Shown here: positions 18,506-27,452 of the stretch, one piece after another
Layout of the letters: every line of letters starts with the position of its first letter
How positions within the stretch are numbered: position 1 is the stretch's first letter
DNA from: Roseovarius sp.
GTDB lineage: Bacteria; Pseudomonadota; Alphaproteobacteria; Rhodobacterales; Rhodobacteraceae
Assembly: GCA_014359765.1 (NCBI GenBank)
Contig: JACIYT010000005.1
Span: 1-64,000, forward strand
Reading direction: 5' to 3'
DNA length: 64,000 bases
Program-made: the position numbers and the translations under genes
Notes under the pieces: generated by a model
The model's database searches: none
The model's input: only the letters and a program-made list of their open reading frames with translations
What the model was told of the DNA's origin: nothing

Positions 18506-19516
18506 TCAGGGCCGCGCGGCGAAGCGCACCGCCTGCCACATCGTGCGCGCGGCGCGCGTCTCGGCCACGTCATGCACACGCAGGATCTGCACGCCCTGCG
18601 CCATGGCCATGACGGCCACCGCGAGCGATCCCGCCACCCGGTCCGCGGCCCGCGGCGTGTCCGTCAGATCGCCGATGAACCGCTTGCGCGACGCGCCAAG
18701 CAGGATCGGGCAGCCCAGCGAATGAAACAGCGACAGGTTCTGCAACAGCCGCAGGTTGTGCGCGGTCGTCTTGCCAAAGCCGATGCCGGGATCGACGGCG
18801 ATGCGCGCGCGCGCGATGCCGAGCGCCTCGAGCGCGGCCACCCGCGCCGCCAGCCAGTCATGGACATCGAACAGCACATCCGCGTAGCGCGGATCGTTCT
18901 GCATCGTCTCGGGTGTGCCCTGCGCGTGCATCACGCAGACCGGCAGCGCGTATTCGGCGGCAAGGGGGGCAAGGTCGGGATCATGGGTGAAACCTGCCAC
19001 GTCGTTGATCAGCGTCGCCCCCGCCCGCACCGCTTCGCGCGCCACCGGCGCCTTGCGGGTGTCGATCGAGATGGGCAGCCCGGTGGCGGCGTGGATGGCG
19101 GCGATCACCGGCGCGGTGCGGGCGATCTCCTTGTCCTCGGGGACCGTCCGGGCGCCCGGGCGGGTCGATTCGCCGCCCACGTCGATGATCTCGGCGCCGC
19201 TCGCGGCCATGGCGCGGGCATGGGCCAGCGCCTGCGCCGGATCGACATGCTGCCCGCCGTCGGAAAAGCTGTCGGGAGTGACGTTGAGGATGCCCATGAT
19301 CCGCGGCGCGCCCATGTCGAGCCCGGCAAGCGGGGCGCGCGGCGCGGTGAGCGGTGCGAGCGCCTCGGGCGGCACCTCCGAGACAGGCAGCAGGCGCGGC
19401 GGCGCATCGCGCGACAGCACCTCCACCCGGTCGAACCAGCACCACCCGCCGGCGAGCGGCAGGGCATCGCCGCTGCGCGCGGCATCAACGCGGGGGATCG
19501 GCCGGTAATAGTGCAT
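18506..19516 (-). CDS. folP: Dihydropteroate synthase
   Basis: 336 residues, about 60 longer than E. coli FolP because of an N-terminal extension. It condenses p-aminobenzoate with dihydropterin pyrophosphate. Motifs: MGILNVTPDSFSDGG, EIIDVGGESTRPGA, PISIDTRKAPVA, LINDVAGF, VCVMHAQGTPETMQ, IAVDPGIGFGKT, LLGASRKRFIG. ATG 19516 shares one base with the stop of folB (TGATG), so the two are translationally coupled. Confidence 0.95.
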   Translation of the reverse strand: MHYYRPIPRVDAARSGDALPLAGGWCWFDRVEVLSRDAPPRLLPVSEVPPEALAPLTAPRAPLAGLDMGAPRIMGILNVTPDSFSDGGQHVDPAQALAHARAMAASGAEIIDVGGESTRPGARTVPEDKEIARTAPVIAAIHAATGLPISIDTRKAPVAREAVRAGATLINDVAGFTHDPDLAPLAAEYALPVCVMHAQGTPETMQNDPRYADVLFDVHDWLAARVAALEALGIARARIAVDPGIGFGKTTAHNLRLLQNLSLFHSLGCPILLGASRKRFIGDLTDTPRAADRVAGSLAVAVMAMAQGVQILRVHDVAETRAARTMWQAVRFAARP

Positions 19517-20442
19517 CACAGCCCCGCGCGCGCGATGTCCTGCACGATCACCGGCACGGCGCAGGTGGCGGGCGGGGATGTGCCGATCAGGAGAAGGTCC
19601 GACGCCTCGACATGCCCCGCGAACCACGCGGCGAGATCGACCGGGTTCCCGGCACCGGCGGGCGGCCCGTCCACCGCGTCGAGCACGATCTTGGAGGGGG
19701 CCCAGACGCTGATCTGGCCATGGCGCATCGCCCAGTCGAGCTCGGTCCGGGTGGCCACCACCACGCAGCGCGCATCGCGCGCGGCCAGCACCCAGGCATT
19801 CTGCTCGAGCGCGAGCAGATCCACCCGGCGCTGCGTCATCCGGTGCCCGGTGCGGGGGGCGGGCGTGTCGGGATGGCCCACGCAGAGGATCACGGGCTCG
19901 GCGCGCGCCTCGAGCTGGTCGAGCCAGCGCGAGAGATTGCCCGAGGCGATGGCGGGATTGGTCAGGAAGACCACATGCGGATGCGGCGCGGTATCGGGCA
20001 GCGGCGTGGCGCGGGTCGCCAGATCGGCCACCGAGCGGACGATCTCGACGCCAAGCGCGCCGGGCCCCCGGTCCAGCTTTTCGATGCGCACGAAACAGCG
20101 CACGGCCTGCGGCTCGCGCAGGATACGCCCGGCGATGCGCTCGGCCAGGGTCTCGAGCAGGTTCAGCCGCTCCTCGGCCAGCGCGGCGGCGATGGCCTCG
20201 GTCACCCGGTCATAGGACAGGATGCGGTCCACGTCGTCCGAGAGCGGCGCCTCGGGCGGGCGCACCTCGACGACAATGTTGAAACAGACCCGTTGCGTGG
20301 TGCCGCGCTCGGCCTGAAAGGCGCCGATCTCCACCGCGACGACATGATCGCGCAGGGAAATGCGATCGAGCGGCCCATCGGGCGCGGTGGCACGGGCGCG
20401 GGCGGCGGGATGCGCGAAGGCGAGGCGGATTTCGTGACTCAT
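19516..20442 (-). CDS. folB: Dihydroneopterin aldolase with a long C-terminal extension
   Basis: 308 residues. About residues 22-130 are the FolB domain (DRISLRDHVVAVEIGAFQAE, LSYDRVTEAI, NLLETLAERIA, VRIEKLD), making 6-hydroxymethyl-dihydropterin for FolP directly downstream. FolB is normally near 120 residues. Here about 170 extra residues follow (from HVVFLTNPAIASGNLSRWL to VIVQDIARAGL); they look globular, but I recognise no domain. The stop overlaps folP by one base. Confidence 0.88.
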   Translation of the reverse strand: MSHEIRLAFAHPAARARATAPDGPLDRISLRDHVVAVEIGAFQAERGTTQRVCFNIVVEVRPPEAPLSDDVDRILSYDRVTEAIAAALAEERLNLLETLAERIAGRILREPQAVRCFVRIEKLDRGPGALGVEIVRSVADLATRATPLPDTAPHPHVVFLTNPAIASGNLSRWLDQLEARAEPVILCVGHPDTPAPRTGHRMTQRRVDLLALEQNAWVLAARDARCVVVATRTELDWAMRHGQISVWAPSKIVLDAVDGPPAGAGNPVDLAAWFAGHVEASDLLLIGTSPPATCAVPVIVQDIARAGL

Positions 20443-20532
20443 CGTGGCGGTCCTGACCGGGGGCTGCGCGCATGGCTAGCACGGGACGGGCAGGGTGGGA
20501 AACCGCGAAAGCGACCGGGGGACGATGCGAAA

Positions 20533-20556
20533 GGCCCCGGACGGATGTCCGGGGCC
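20533..20556 (-). terminator. Rho-independent terminator after ctaD
   Basis: A perfect 9-bp stem (GGCCCCGGA / TCCGGGGCC) with a short loop, lying about 25 bases downstream of the ctaD stop on the minus strand. It is followed on that strand by TTTCG, so the T-tract is weak. It separates ctaD from folB. Confidence 0.7.
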
Positions 20557-20581
20557 CCTTGTCATTCCTGTCTGCCCGGGC

Positions 20582-22252
20582 TCAGTGCGCGGGCTGCTTG
20601 TCCCAGTCCTCGCGCTTGGGGAGCGTCTCGAAGGTGTGCTCCGGCGGCGGCGAGGGCAGGGTCCATTCCAGCGTGTCGGCATATTCGTTCCACGGGTTGG
20701 GCCGCGTCTCGCGCGCGCCGCGCAGGAGCGCGTGGATCACCACCCCGAAGAAGAACACGAAGCTCGCAAAGGAGATGAACGCACCCACCGACGACCACCA
20801 GTTCCAGGTGGCAAAGGCCTCCGGGTAGTCGATATAGCGGCGCGGCATGCCCTGACGCCCGAGAAAGTGCTGCGGGAAGAAGGTCAGGTTGGCGCCGATG
20901 AACATGGCCCAGAAATGCAGCTTGCCGGCCCATTCGGGGATCTGCCGCCCGGTCATCTTGGGGAAGTAGAAATAGATCCCCGCGAAGATGGCGAACACGG
21001 CCCCAAGGCTCATCACGTAGTGGAAATGCGCCACGACATAATAGGTGTCGTGATAGGCGCGGTCCACGGCGGCCTGGCTGAGCACGATGCCGGTCACACC
21101 GCCCACGGTGAAGAGGAACAGGAACCCGAAGGCCCAGAGCATCGGCGTGCGGAACTCGATCGAGCCGCCCCACATGGTGGCGATCCAGCTGAACACCTTC
21201 ACCCCCGTGGGCACCGCGATCACCATCGTGGCCAGCATGAAATAGCTCTGCTGGCTGAGGCTCATGCCCACGGTATACATGTGGTGCGCCCAGACGATGA
21301 AGCCGAGGAAGCCGATGGCGATCATCGCCCAGACCATCGGCAGATAGCCGAAGACCGGCTTGCGCGAGAAGGTGGCGATCACATGAGAGATGATGCCAAA
21401 GCCGGGCAGGATGATGATATACACCTCCGGGTGGCCGAAGAACCACAGGATGTGCTGGTAGAGGACCGGATCGCCGCCGCCCGCCGGATCAAAGAAGGTG
21501 GTGCCGAAATTGCGGTCCGTCAGCAGCATGGTGATGGCACCGGCCAGCACCGGCAGCGCCAGCAGGATGAGCCATGCCGTGACGAAGATCGACCACGAGA
21601 AGAGCGGCACCTTGAACAGCGTCATGCCCGGCGCGCGCATGTTGAGGAAGGTGGTGATCATGTTGATCGCGCCGAGGATCGAGCTTGCCCCCGACACATG
21701 GACGGCAAAGATCGCCAGATCCATCGACATCCCGCCCTCATTGGTCGAGAGCGGCGGATAGAGCACCCAGCCCACGCCAGAGCCGAGTTGGCCATTGCCG
21801 CCCGGCGCCAGAAGCGAGGCCACGCCCAGCGAGGTGCCCGCGACATAGAGCCAGAACGACAGGTTGTTCATCCGCGGGAACGCCATGTCCGGCGCGCCGA
21901 TCTGGAGCGGCATGAAATAGTTGCCGAAACCGCCGAAGAGCGCAGGAATGACCACGAAGAACATCATCAGCACCCCGTGATAGGTGATCATGACGTTCCA
22001 CAGGTGCCCGTTGGGGGTGCAGGTGGCCTCGGAGGCAATGAACCGCGCGCCTTCCATGCACATGTATTGCACGCCCGGCTCCATCAGTTCGAGCCGCATG
22101 TAAACGGTGAACATGACCGAGATGAGACCGACGAGCGCCGAGGCGATCAGGTAGAGGATGCCGATATCCTTGTGGTTCGTGGACATGAACCAGCGGGTGA
22201 AGAACCCGCGCTGATCTTCGTGTTCGTGGCCGTGAATGGCTGCGTCTGCCAT
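20582..22252 (-). CDS. ctaD: Cytochrome c oxidase subunit I, aa3 type
   Basis: 556 residues with about 12 membrane spans; catalytic subunit with heme a, heme a3 and CuB. Visible ligands: [11 protein letters not shown] (low-spin heme His), [15 protein letters not shown] (CuB His and cross-linked Tyr), WAHHMYTVG (two CuB His), [14 protein letters not shown] (heme His pair). D-channel: [16 protein letters not shown]-channel: [10 protein letters not shown]. It closely resembles Paracoccus/Rhodobacter CtaD. It stands alone with an FNR box upstream and a terminator downstream; the other subunits are outside the window. Confidence 0.97.
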   Translation of the reverse strand: MADAAIHGHEHEDQRGFFTRWFMSTNHKDIGILYLIASALVGLISVMFTVYMRLELMEPGVQYMCMEGARFIASEATCTPNGHLWNVMITYHGVLMMFFVVIPALFGGFGNYFMPLQIGAPDMAFPRMNNLSFWLYVAGTSLGVASLLAPGGNGQLGSGVGWVLYPPLSTNEGGMSMDLAIFAVHVSGASSILGAINMITTFLNMRAPGMTLFKVPLFSWSIFVTAWLILLALPVLAGAITMLLTDRNFGTTFFDPAGGGDPVLYQHILWFFGHPEVYIIILPGFGIISHVIATFSRKPVFGYLPMVWAMIAIGFLGFIVWAHHMYTVGMSLSQQSYFMLATMVIAVPTGVKVFSWIATMWGGSIEFRTPMLWAFGFLFLFTVGGVTGIVLSQAAVDRAYHDTYYVVAHFHYVMSLGAVFAIFAGIYFYFPKMTGRQIPEWAGKLHFWAMFIGANLTFFPQHFLGRQGMPRRYIDYPEAFATWNWWSSVGAFISFASFVFFFGVVIHALLRGARETRPNPWNEYADTLEWTLPSPPPEHTFETLPKREDWDKQPAH

Positions 22253-22357
22253 TGGATGCCTCCTGATGGTGGTGTCGCGGGGCGCGCGGACGCGAGTCTC
22301 ACACCCCTGTGATAATGCGGTTCTAGAAGGTCATGCGCATCGCGGCAATGCGCGAAT

Positions 22358-22371
22358 TTGATGCAGATCAA
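22358..22371. promoter_or_regulatory. FNR/FnrL box upstream of ctaD
   Basis: TTGATGCAGATCAA is an exact match to the FNR consensus TTGAT-N4-ATCAA. It lies 106 bases upstream of the ctaD ATG, between it and the tRNA-Thr gene. It implies oxygen-dependent control of the aa3 oxidase, probably repression under low oxygen. The sign of control is inference. Confidence 0.7.
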
Positions 22372-22498
22372 GGAATCTTGTCGCAACCCCCCCTGCGCGC
22401 GGCGAGAATGTCCGGTCTTCGGCGTATGGCCATATGGCCAATCGGGGGCTTGCCTGCCGACAGGAGCCGGGAGAACACGGTCCTGAAGCGGGAGAAGA

Positions 22499-22574
22499 TG
22501 GTGCCGCGTGAGGGGATCGAACCCCCGACCTTCGCTTTACAAGAGCGCTGCTCTACCAGCTGAGCTAACGCGGC
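22499..22574 (-). tRNA. tRNA-Thr (TGT)
   Basis: A 76-base cloverleaf on the minus strand including encoded CCA. Acceptor GCCGCGT pairs with ACGCGGC, the D-arm is TAGCTCAGCTGGTAGAGCA, the anticodon loop CTTGTAA carries TGT, and the T-arm loop is TTCGATC. One mismatch sits at the top of the anticodon stem. It reads toward ctaD. Confidence 0.95.
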
Positions 22575-22702
22575 ACGTCGCCCCTGCTGATTAGGGCCAA
22601 TCGCGGGCGTGGGCAAGCGGGCAGGCCCGACGATTGCGGTTTTCCTTCGCCGCAAAGCGCCTATAGTGCCGCGAGTTCACTTGAGGGAGGCTTGTCACGG
22701 GC

Positions 22703-23578
22703 ATGGAGGTCGTCATTCACGCAGGCGCACATGCGACCGACGGGGACAGGCTCGTGGGCTGCCTGCGGGCGAATGCGCCGATGCTGGGCGCGCGGGGCAT
22801 CTGCGTCCCGCCGCCCGAGAGCTATCGCCGCCTGATCCGCGACCTGTTCCAGAGCGCGCGGACCATCGCCCTGCCCGACGATGCCCGCGCCCGGGTTCTC
22901 GCAGCGAGCGGGGCCAGCGCGCAGACGGCGCGGCTGGTGCTCTCCAATCACGGGTTCTTCGGCACGCCCAAGATGACCGTGGGCAGCGGCCGCTTCTACG
23001 CCGCCGCCGAGATGCGGCTGGCGGAGTTTCACAAGATGTTCGCGGGCGACCGGATCGCGCTTTTCCTCGGGCTGCGCAACCCGGCGGCCTTCCTGCCGGC
23101 GATGCTGCCCGATACGCCCTTTCGGACCCTGCCCGAATTCCTGCGCGGCGACGATCCGATGGCGCTGCGATGGTCGGAGACCGTCGCGCGGCTGCGCGCG
23201 GCCTTTCCCGGGATGGGGCTCACGGTGTGGTGCAACGAGGATACGCCGCTGATCTGGGGCACGATCCTGCGCGAAATGGCGGGCGTGCCCGAGGACGTGC
23301 CACTCGAGGGCGAATTCGCGCTGCTCGACGAGATCATGACGCCGGCCGGTCTCGACCGCTTTCACGCCTTCATCGAGAGCCGTCCGGGGCTGAGCGAGGC
23401 GCATAAACGCCGCGCGGTGGCGGCCTTTCTCGACAAGTTCGCCGATCCGGCGGCGATGGAGGAGGAAATCGCCGTGCCCGGATGGGACGCGGCGCTGGTC
23501 GAACGGCTGGGCGCGCTCTATGACGCCGATGTGGCGATCATCGCGGGCATGGAGGGGGTTACCTTTCTCGCGCCGTGA
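22703..23578 (+). CDS. Hypothetical protein, 291 residues
   Basis: A soluble protein with no signal peptide or membrane segment. It begins MEVVIHAGAHATDGDRLVGC and then LRANAPMLGARGICVPPPESYRRL, a layout that recalls the N-terminal strand-loop-helix of sulfotransferase-like proteins, although a clear P-loop is missing. Other conserved-looking stretches are LVLSNHGFFGTP, ALFLGLRNPAAFLPA and LTVWCNEDTPLIWG. I do not assign a function. It stands alone between tRNA-Thr and the convergent helicase gene. Confidence 0.75.
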   Translation: MEVVIHAGAHATDGDRLVGCLRANAPMLGARGICVPPPESYRRLIRDLFQSARTIALPDDARARVLAASGASAQTARLVLSNHGFFGTPKMTVGSGRFYAAAEMRLAEFHKMFAGDRIALFLGLRNPAAFLPAMLPDTPFRTLPEFLRGDDPMALRWSETVARLRAAFPGMGLTVWCNEDTPLIWGTILREMAGVPEDVPLEGEFALLDEIMTPAGLDRFHAFIESRPGLSEAHKRRAVAAFLDKFADPAAMEEEIAVPGWDAALVERLGALYDADVAIIAGMEGVTFLAP

Positions 23579-23650
23579 CCTTGCGCCGTCTCTTATCGTG
23601 ACGGGGCGGCGCGCTCTTGCGTCCCGGCCCCTGCCTGCCGCAAGCGGCCT

Positions 23651-26500
23651 TCAGTCGCCGGTCTTCAGCCCCATCAGCGCCGCGGCAAAGGGATTGTCGG
23701 GGTCGATCTGGTCCTTCTTCTCGGGCCGTGCCGAAAAGGATTTGGGGCGCTCCTCGCGGGGCTTGCCCCGGGTCGGTTTTCCCTTGCCCGGCTTGTTGCC
23801 CTGTGGCCGCTCGCCGCGCCTGGCGTGATCGTCGCGCGCCGCGCGCCTGGGCCGCGCGCCGCGCCCGCGCGGCGCCCAGGTGAAGGTGTAGAACACCTCG
23901 ATCTCCGGGGCGGCCACCTCGGGCGTCTCGCCGGGGGGGATTTCCTGCTCCGGGGCGGCGTCGATCGCGGGTGCGACCTCGGTCTCGGCGCGGGGCTCTT
24001 CGACGATCGGGGCAGCCCCGGCATCGGGGATCGCCTCGGCGGCGCCTCGGGCGGTTTCCGGGGCCGCCTCTGCCGCTGCCGCCGCATCGGCGGGGGCCTC
24101 GGCGATGGCCTGATCGACCGGCTTGACCTTGGCGCGCTCGCCCCGCTCGGCGCGATAGCCCAGCCCCTGCATGAGCCCCGCGAACTGCTCCAGCGTCATG
24201 CCGGTGATCGACAGCATGTCCGGCGTCGCCTCGAATCCGCCGCGCGTATCGGCACCGCGCAGCATGTCCGCCAACCGCTCCAGCATGTCGATGCGAATCG
24301 CCCGCTCGCCTGCCGCGCGATACCCCGCCATGGTGAAATACCCCTTCGGCGCGCCGGTCTGCGCAGGCACGGTCACAAGGCCCGGCGGCGGGGCCTCGGG
24401 GAACTCGGCCAGACCCTGCGCCAGCGACCACAGCACCAGCCGCAGCCGCGTCGGCGCGGGCTTGAGCAGAAGCGGCAGGAACACCGTGAACTGGCCAAAG
24501 CGCACGCCGTGCTTGCGCAACGCCCCGCGCGCCTCCTGATCGAGCGCCTTGACCTCCTCGGCCACCTCGCCGCGCGGGATGATCCCCAGACCCTCGACCA
24601 GCCGGAAGCCGAAGCCGCGCGCCATGCCGGTCAGCGTCTCGTCGCGGCTGATCGCGGTCAGCGGCTCGAAGAGCGTGGCGATCTTGCGGTCGATGAAATG
24701 TTGCAACCGGCGCTGCACCCTGGCGGCCACGTCCGGCCCCGCCTCGTCATCGACGAATGCCACGGCCTGCGGCTTCATCGGGTCGGTCCCGGCGATGAGC
24801 TTGCCTACCGCGTCGGTGCCCCACATGAGGCCGCCCTGTTCGGTAAAGTCGATCTCGGTATCGGGCGCATTGTAGAAGCGATCCGCCTTGAGATGGAAAT
24901 GCGGTGCCAGCGCGGCAAGGCTCGCCTGCTCCAGCGTGCGCGCCTCCTGCCCGGCAGCGGCCTTGTCACGGATAAAGCGGAACCCCTCGAGACGGCCCAC
25001 GAATTCGCCCTCGACGCTGACCGCGCCCTGATCGTTCACTTCGGCCACCATGGCCTCCTTCTGCTTGAGCCGGCGCAGCAGCACGGATGTGCGCCGGTCC
25101 ACAAATCGCTGGGTCAGCGCCCCATGCAGCGCGTCCGACAGGCGGTCTTCTACAGCGCGCGTCGCCTCGCGCCAATGGGTTTCGTCATCGACCCAGCCCT
25201 TGCGCTGCGCGACATAGGTCCAGGTGCGGATATGCGCGAGGCGTTTCGACAGCGTGTCGATATCGCCCTCGGTCCGGTCGATGCGCCGCACCTGCGCGGC
25301 CAGCCAGTCATCGGGCACGCGGCCATGCTCGTGCAGGTCGCAGAAAATGCGCTCCAGCAGGCTTGCATGTTCGGTGGGGCTGATGCCGCGGAAATCGGGG
25401 ATGCGGCAGACATCCCACAAGAGCCGCACCGAGGGCGCGTCGGTGGCGCGCGCGCGCACCTCGCCCACCTCGGCAAGGGTTTTCAGCGCGGCAAGGTCAT
25501 CGGCCTCCCGCGCCCGCGCCAACAGCTCATGCTCGGGCCGCGCCTCGAGCGAGGCAATCAGCGCCTGCGGCGAACCGAAGGCCAGCCGTGCATTGCGCCA
25601 TTCAAGGCGGCGGACGGGCGCGAAGCGGTGATCGGTAATCGCCTGCGCCAGTTCCGGCTCCAGCTCCGGGGCCTCGCCGGTCACGCCAAAAGTGCCGTCG
25701 CGCATCCCGCGCCCCGCGCGCCCCGCGATCTGGCCCAGCTCATGCGGGAAGAGCGGGCGCATCCGGCGCCCGTCGAATTTCGTCAGCGACGAGAAGGCCA
25801 CATGGTCGATATCGAGATTGAGCCCCATGCCGATGGCATCGGTCGCCACCAGGTAATCCACATCGCCGTTCTGATAGAGCGCCACCTGCGCGTTGCGGGT
25901 GCGGGGGCTGAGCGCGCCCATGACCACCGCCGCGCCGCCCTTTTGCCGCCTTATCAACTCGGCGATGGCATAGACGTTCTCGACCGAGAACCCCACGATG
26001 GCGCTGCGCGCGGGCATCCGCGAGATCTTGCGCGGGCCGGCATAGGCAAGCTGCGACATGCGTTCGCGGCCCAGGAATTCCACCCCCGGCACAAGTGCGG
26101 CGATGGTGGGCCGCATCGTGTGGCTTCCCAGAAACTGCGTCTCGCGCAGGCCCCGCATCCGCAGCAGCCGGTCGGTAAAGACATGCCCCCGCTCGGGATC
26201 GGCGCAGAGCTGGATCTCGTCGATGGCGACGAAATCCGCGCCCATCCCCTCGGGCATCGCCTCCACCGTGCAGACCCAGTATTGCGCGCGAGCCGGCACG
26301 ATGCGCTCCTCTCCGGTGACGAGCGCCACCACCGACGGCCCGCGCGCGGCCACGATCCGGTCATAGACCTCCCGCGCCAGAAGGCGCAGCGGCAACCCGA
26401 TGATCCCGGTCCGGTAGCCCAGCATCCGCTCGATGGCGTAATGGGTCTTGCCGGTATTGGTCGGGCCCAGAACCGCGAGGGTTCTCGACTTCTCGGACAT
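23651..26500 (-). CDS. SUV3-like DExH RNA/DNA helicase
   Basis: 949 residues. Walker A GPTNTGKTH at the N-terminus, motif II DEIQ (VAIDEIQLCADPERGH), motif III LGSHTMRP, motif V ATDAIGMGLNLDIDHV and motif VI IAGRAGRGMRDG match the SUV3/mitochondrial-degradosome helicase subgroup. A SUV3-type C-terminal helical region follows. The last 160 or so residues are low complexity: first Ala/Glu/Pro rich, then Arg/Lys/Gly rich (GKGKPTRGKPREE), ending NPFAAALMGLKTGD. The basic tail suggests nucleic-acid binding. An RNA turnover role is inferred. Confidence 0.9.
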   Translation of the reverse strand: MSEKSRTLAVLGPTNTGKTHYAIERMLGYRTGIIGLPLRLLAREVYDRIVAARGPSVVALVTGEERIVPARAQYWVCTVEAMPEGMGADFVAIDEIQLCADPERGHVFTDRLLRMRGLRETQFLGSHTMRPTIAALVPGVEFLGRERMSQLAYAGPRKISRMPARSAIVGFSVENVYAIAELIRRQKGGAAVVMGALSPRTRNAQVALYQNGDVDYLVATDAIGMGLNLDIDHVAFSSLTKFDGRRMRPLFPHELGQIAGRAGRGMRDGTFGVTGEAPELEPELAQAITDHRFAPVRRLEWRNARLAFGSPQALIASLEARPEHELLARAREADDLAALKTLAEVGEVRARATDAPSVRLLWDVCRIPDFRGISPTEHASLLERIFCDLHEHGRVPDDWLAAQVRRIDRTEGDIDTLSKRLAHIRTWTYVAQRKGWVDDETHWREATRAVEDRLSDALHGALTQRFVDRRTSVLLRRLKQKEAMVAEVNDQGAVSVEGEFVGRLEGFRFIRDKAAAGQEARTLEQASLAALAPHFHLKADRFYNAPDTEIDFTEQGGLMWGTDAVGKLIAGTDPMKPQAVAFVDDEAGPDVAARVQRRLQHFIDRKIATLFEPLTAISRDETLTGMARGFGFRLVEGLGIIPRGEVAEEVKALDQEARGALRKHGVRFGQFTVFLPLLLKPAPTRLRLVLWSLAQGLAEFPEAPPPGLVTVPAQTGAPKGYFTMAGYRAAGERAIRIDMLERLADMLRGADTRGGFEATPDMLSITGMTLEQFAGLMQGLGYRAERGERAKVKPVDQAIAEAPADAAAAAEAAPETARGAAEAIPDAGAAPIVEEPRAETEVAPAIDAAPEQEIPPGETPEVAAPEIEVFYTFTWAPRGRGARPRRAARDDHARRGERPQGNKPGKGKPTRGKPREERPKSFSARPEKKDQIDPDNPFAAALMGLKTGD

Positions 26501-26530
26501 CGGCCGCGTTCCTCTTGATTGCCGCTCCGC

Positions 26531-27091
26531 TCAGAGCGTGGCGCCGCCCAGCTTGCGCGCCACCCGCTCCAGCGCCGTGCCTATCTCCGGGTGATGGGGA
26601 TGTATAGCCCGGGCGCGCAGCAGCACGCCCTGCGCGAGATCGGGGCGGCCCGTCTCCTCGAAGAGAATGCCCAGCCCGTAGATCGCGTTGAAATGGCGCG
26701 GCTCATGCACGAGCACATGGGCGATGTCATCGAGCGCCAGCCCGAACCGCCCCTGACGAAAGAACGCGACCGAGCGCAGATGCCAGGCCTCGGCGAAATC
26801 CGGCGCATGGTCGATGGCCGCGCTCAGATGGTCGATGGCCATGGCGAGATCCCCCGCCTCGAGCGCATCCTCGCCCCGGCGCAGCAGCAGATCCATGGAG
26901 GCCGAGCCCGAGCGCGTCCATTCCAGCTCGATCTCGGCGGCGATGCGGCGCGCGTCGGCGGGGGCGGCATCGGCAAGCTGCGTGAAAAGCGTGTCGAGCC
27001 GCGTCTCCTGCGCCGCCGCCGGTAAGGAAAACGTGACTATCGCGGCACCTGCCGCGACGATACGGTTGAGATATCGGATACGCGCTCCCAT
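26531..27091 (-). CDS. Secreted tetratricopeptide-repeat protein
   Basis: 186 residues. A signal peptide (MGARIRYLNRIVAAGAAIVT..LPAAAQ) precedes a TPR array of about three repeats, seen as LLLRRGEDALEAGDLAMAID, APDFAEAWHLRSVAFFRQGR and EPRHFNAIYGLGILFEETGR. It is a periplasmic scaffold protein of unknown partner. The start at 27091 is the only one giving a signal peptide. It is 30 bases downstream of the helicase start on the same strand and divergent from the SCP2 gene. Confidence 0.85.
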   Translation of the reverse strand: MGARIRYLNRIVAAGAAIVTFSLPAAAQETRLDTLFTQLADAAPADARRIAAEIELEWTRSGSASMDLLLRRGEDALEAGDLAMAIDHLSAAIDHAPDFAEAWHLRSVAFFRQGRFGLALDDIAHVLVHEPRHFNAIYGLGILFEETGRPDLAQGVLLRARAIHPHHPEIGTALERVARKLGGATL

Positions 27092-27161
27092 AACGTCCGA
27101 GTGTAGCGCGGATTGGCGGGATGCAAACCCCCCGCCATCGCAAACGTGAAAGGACGACGAC

Positions 27162-27452
27162 ATGAGCGACGTGATTGCAGCCGCCGTGAAGGCGCTCAAC
27201 GAGAAGATGGGCGAGGACGGCTTTGACGGGTCGGCGAAATTCGTGATCGAGGGCGCGGGCAGCATCGTGCTCGACGCCTCCGGCGCGCGTGCCGCCGAGG
27301 ACGAGACCGACGTGACCCTCACCGCCGATGCCGATACGTTCGAGGCGATTCTCTCGGGCGATCTCGATCCGACGGCGGCCTTCATGTCGGGGCGCCTCTC
27401 GGTCGATGGCGACATGGGGATGGCGATGAAACTGGGCGGCGTTCTGGCCTGA
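27162..27452 (+). CDS. SCP2 sterol-binding domain protein
   Basis: 96 residues, a single SCP-2 domain. It has the strand pattern KFVIEGAGSIVLDASG, the central VTLTADADTFEAILSGDLDPTAAFMSGRLSVDGDMGMAMKL (family motif G.......G.GD...A..L) and a hydrophobic end. It probably binds lipid or acyl-CoA in the cytosol. Its stop overlaps the ATG of the lysophospholipase by one base, so the two are co-translated, which suggests a shared lipid role. Confidence 0.9.
   Translation: MSDVIAAAVKALNEKMGEDGFDGSAKFVIEGAGSIVLDASGARAAEDETDVTLTADADTFEAILSGDLDPTAAFMSGRLSVDGDMGMAMKLGGVLA

Noticed and set aside
20495-22312. 605-codon plus-strand frame opposite ctaD
   Set aside because: Antisense shadow of a highly conserved oxidase subunit; His/Arg/Glu-rich with no domains.
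23825-26518. 897-codon plus-strand frame opposite the helicase
   Set aside because: Shadow of a well-supported helicase on the other strand.
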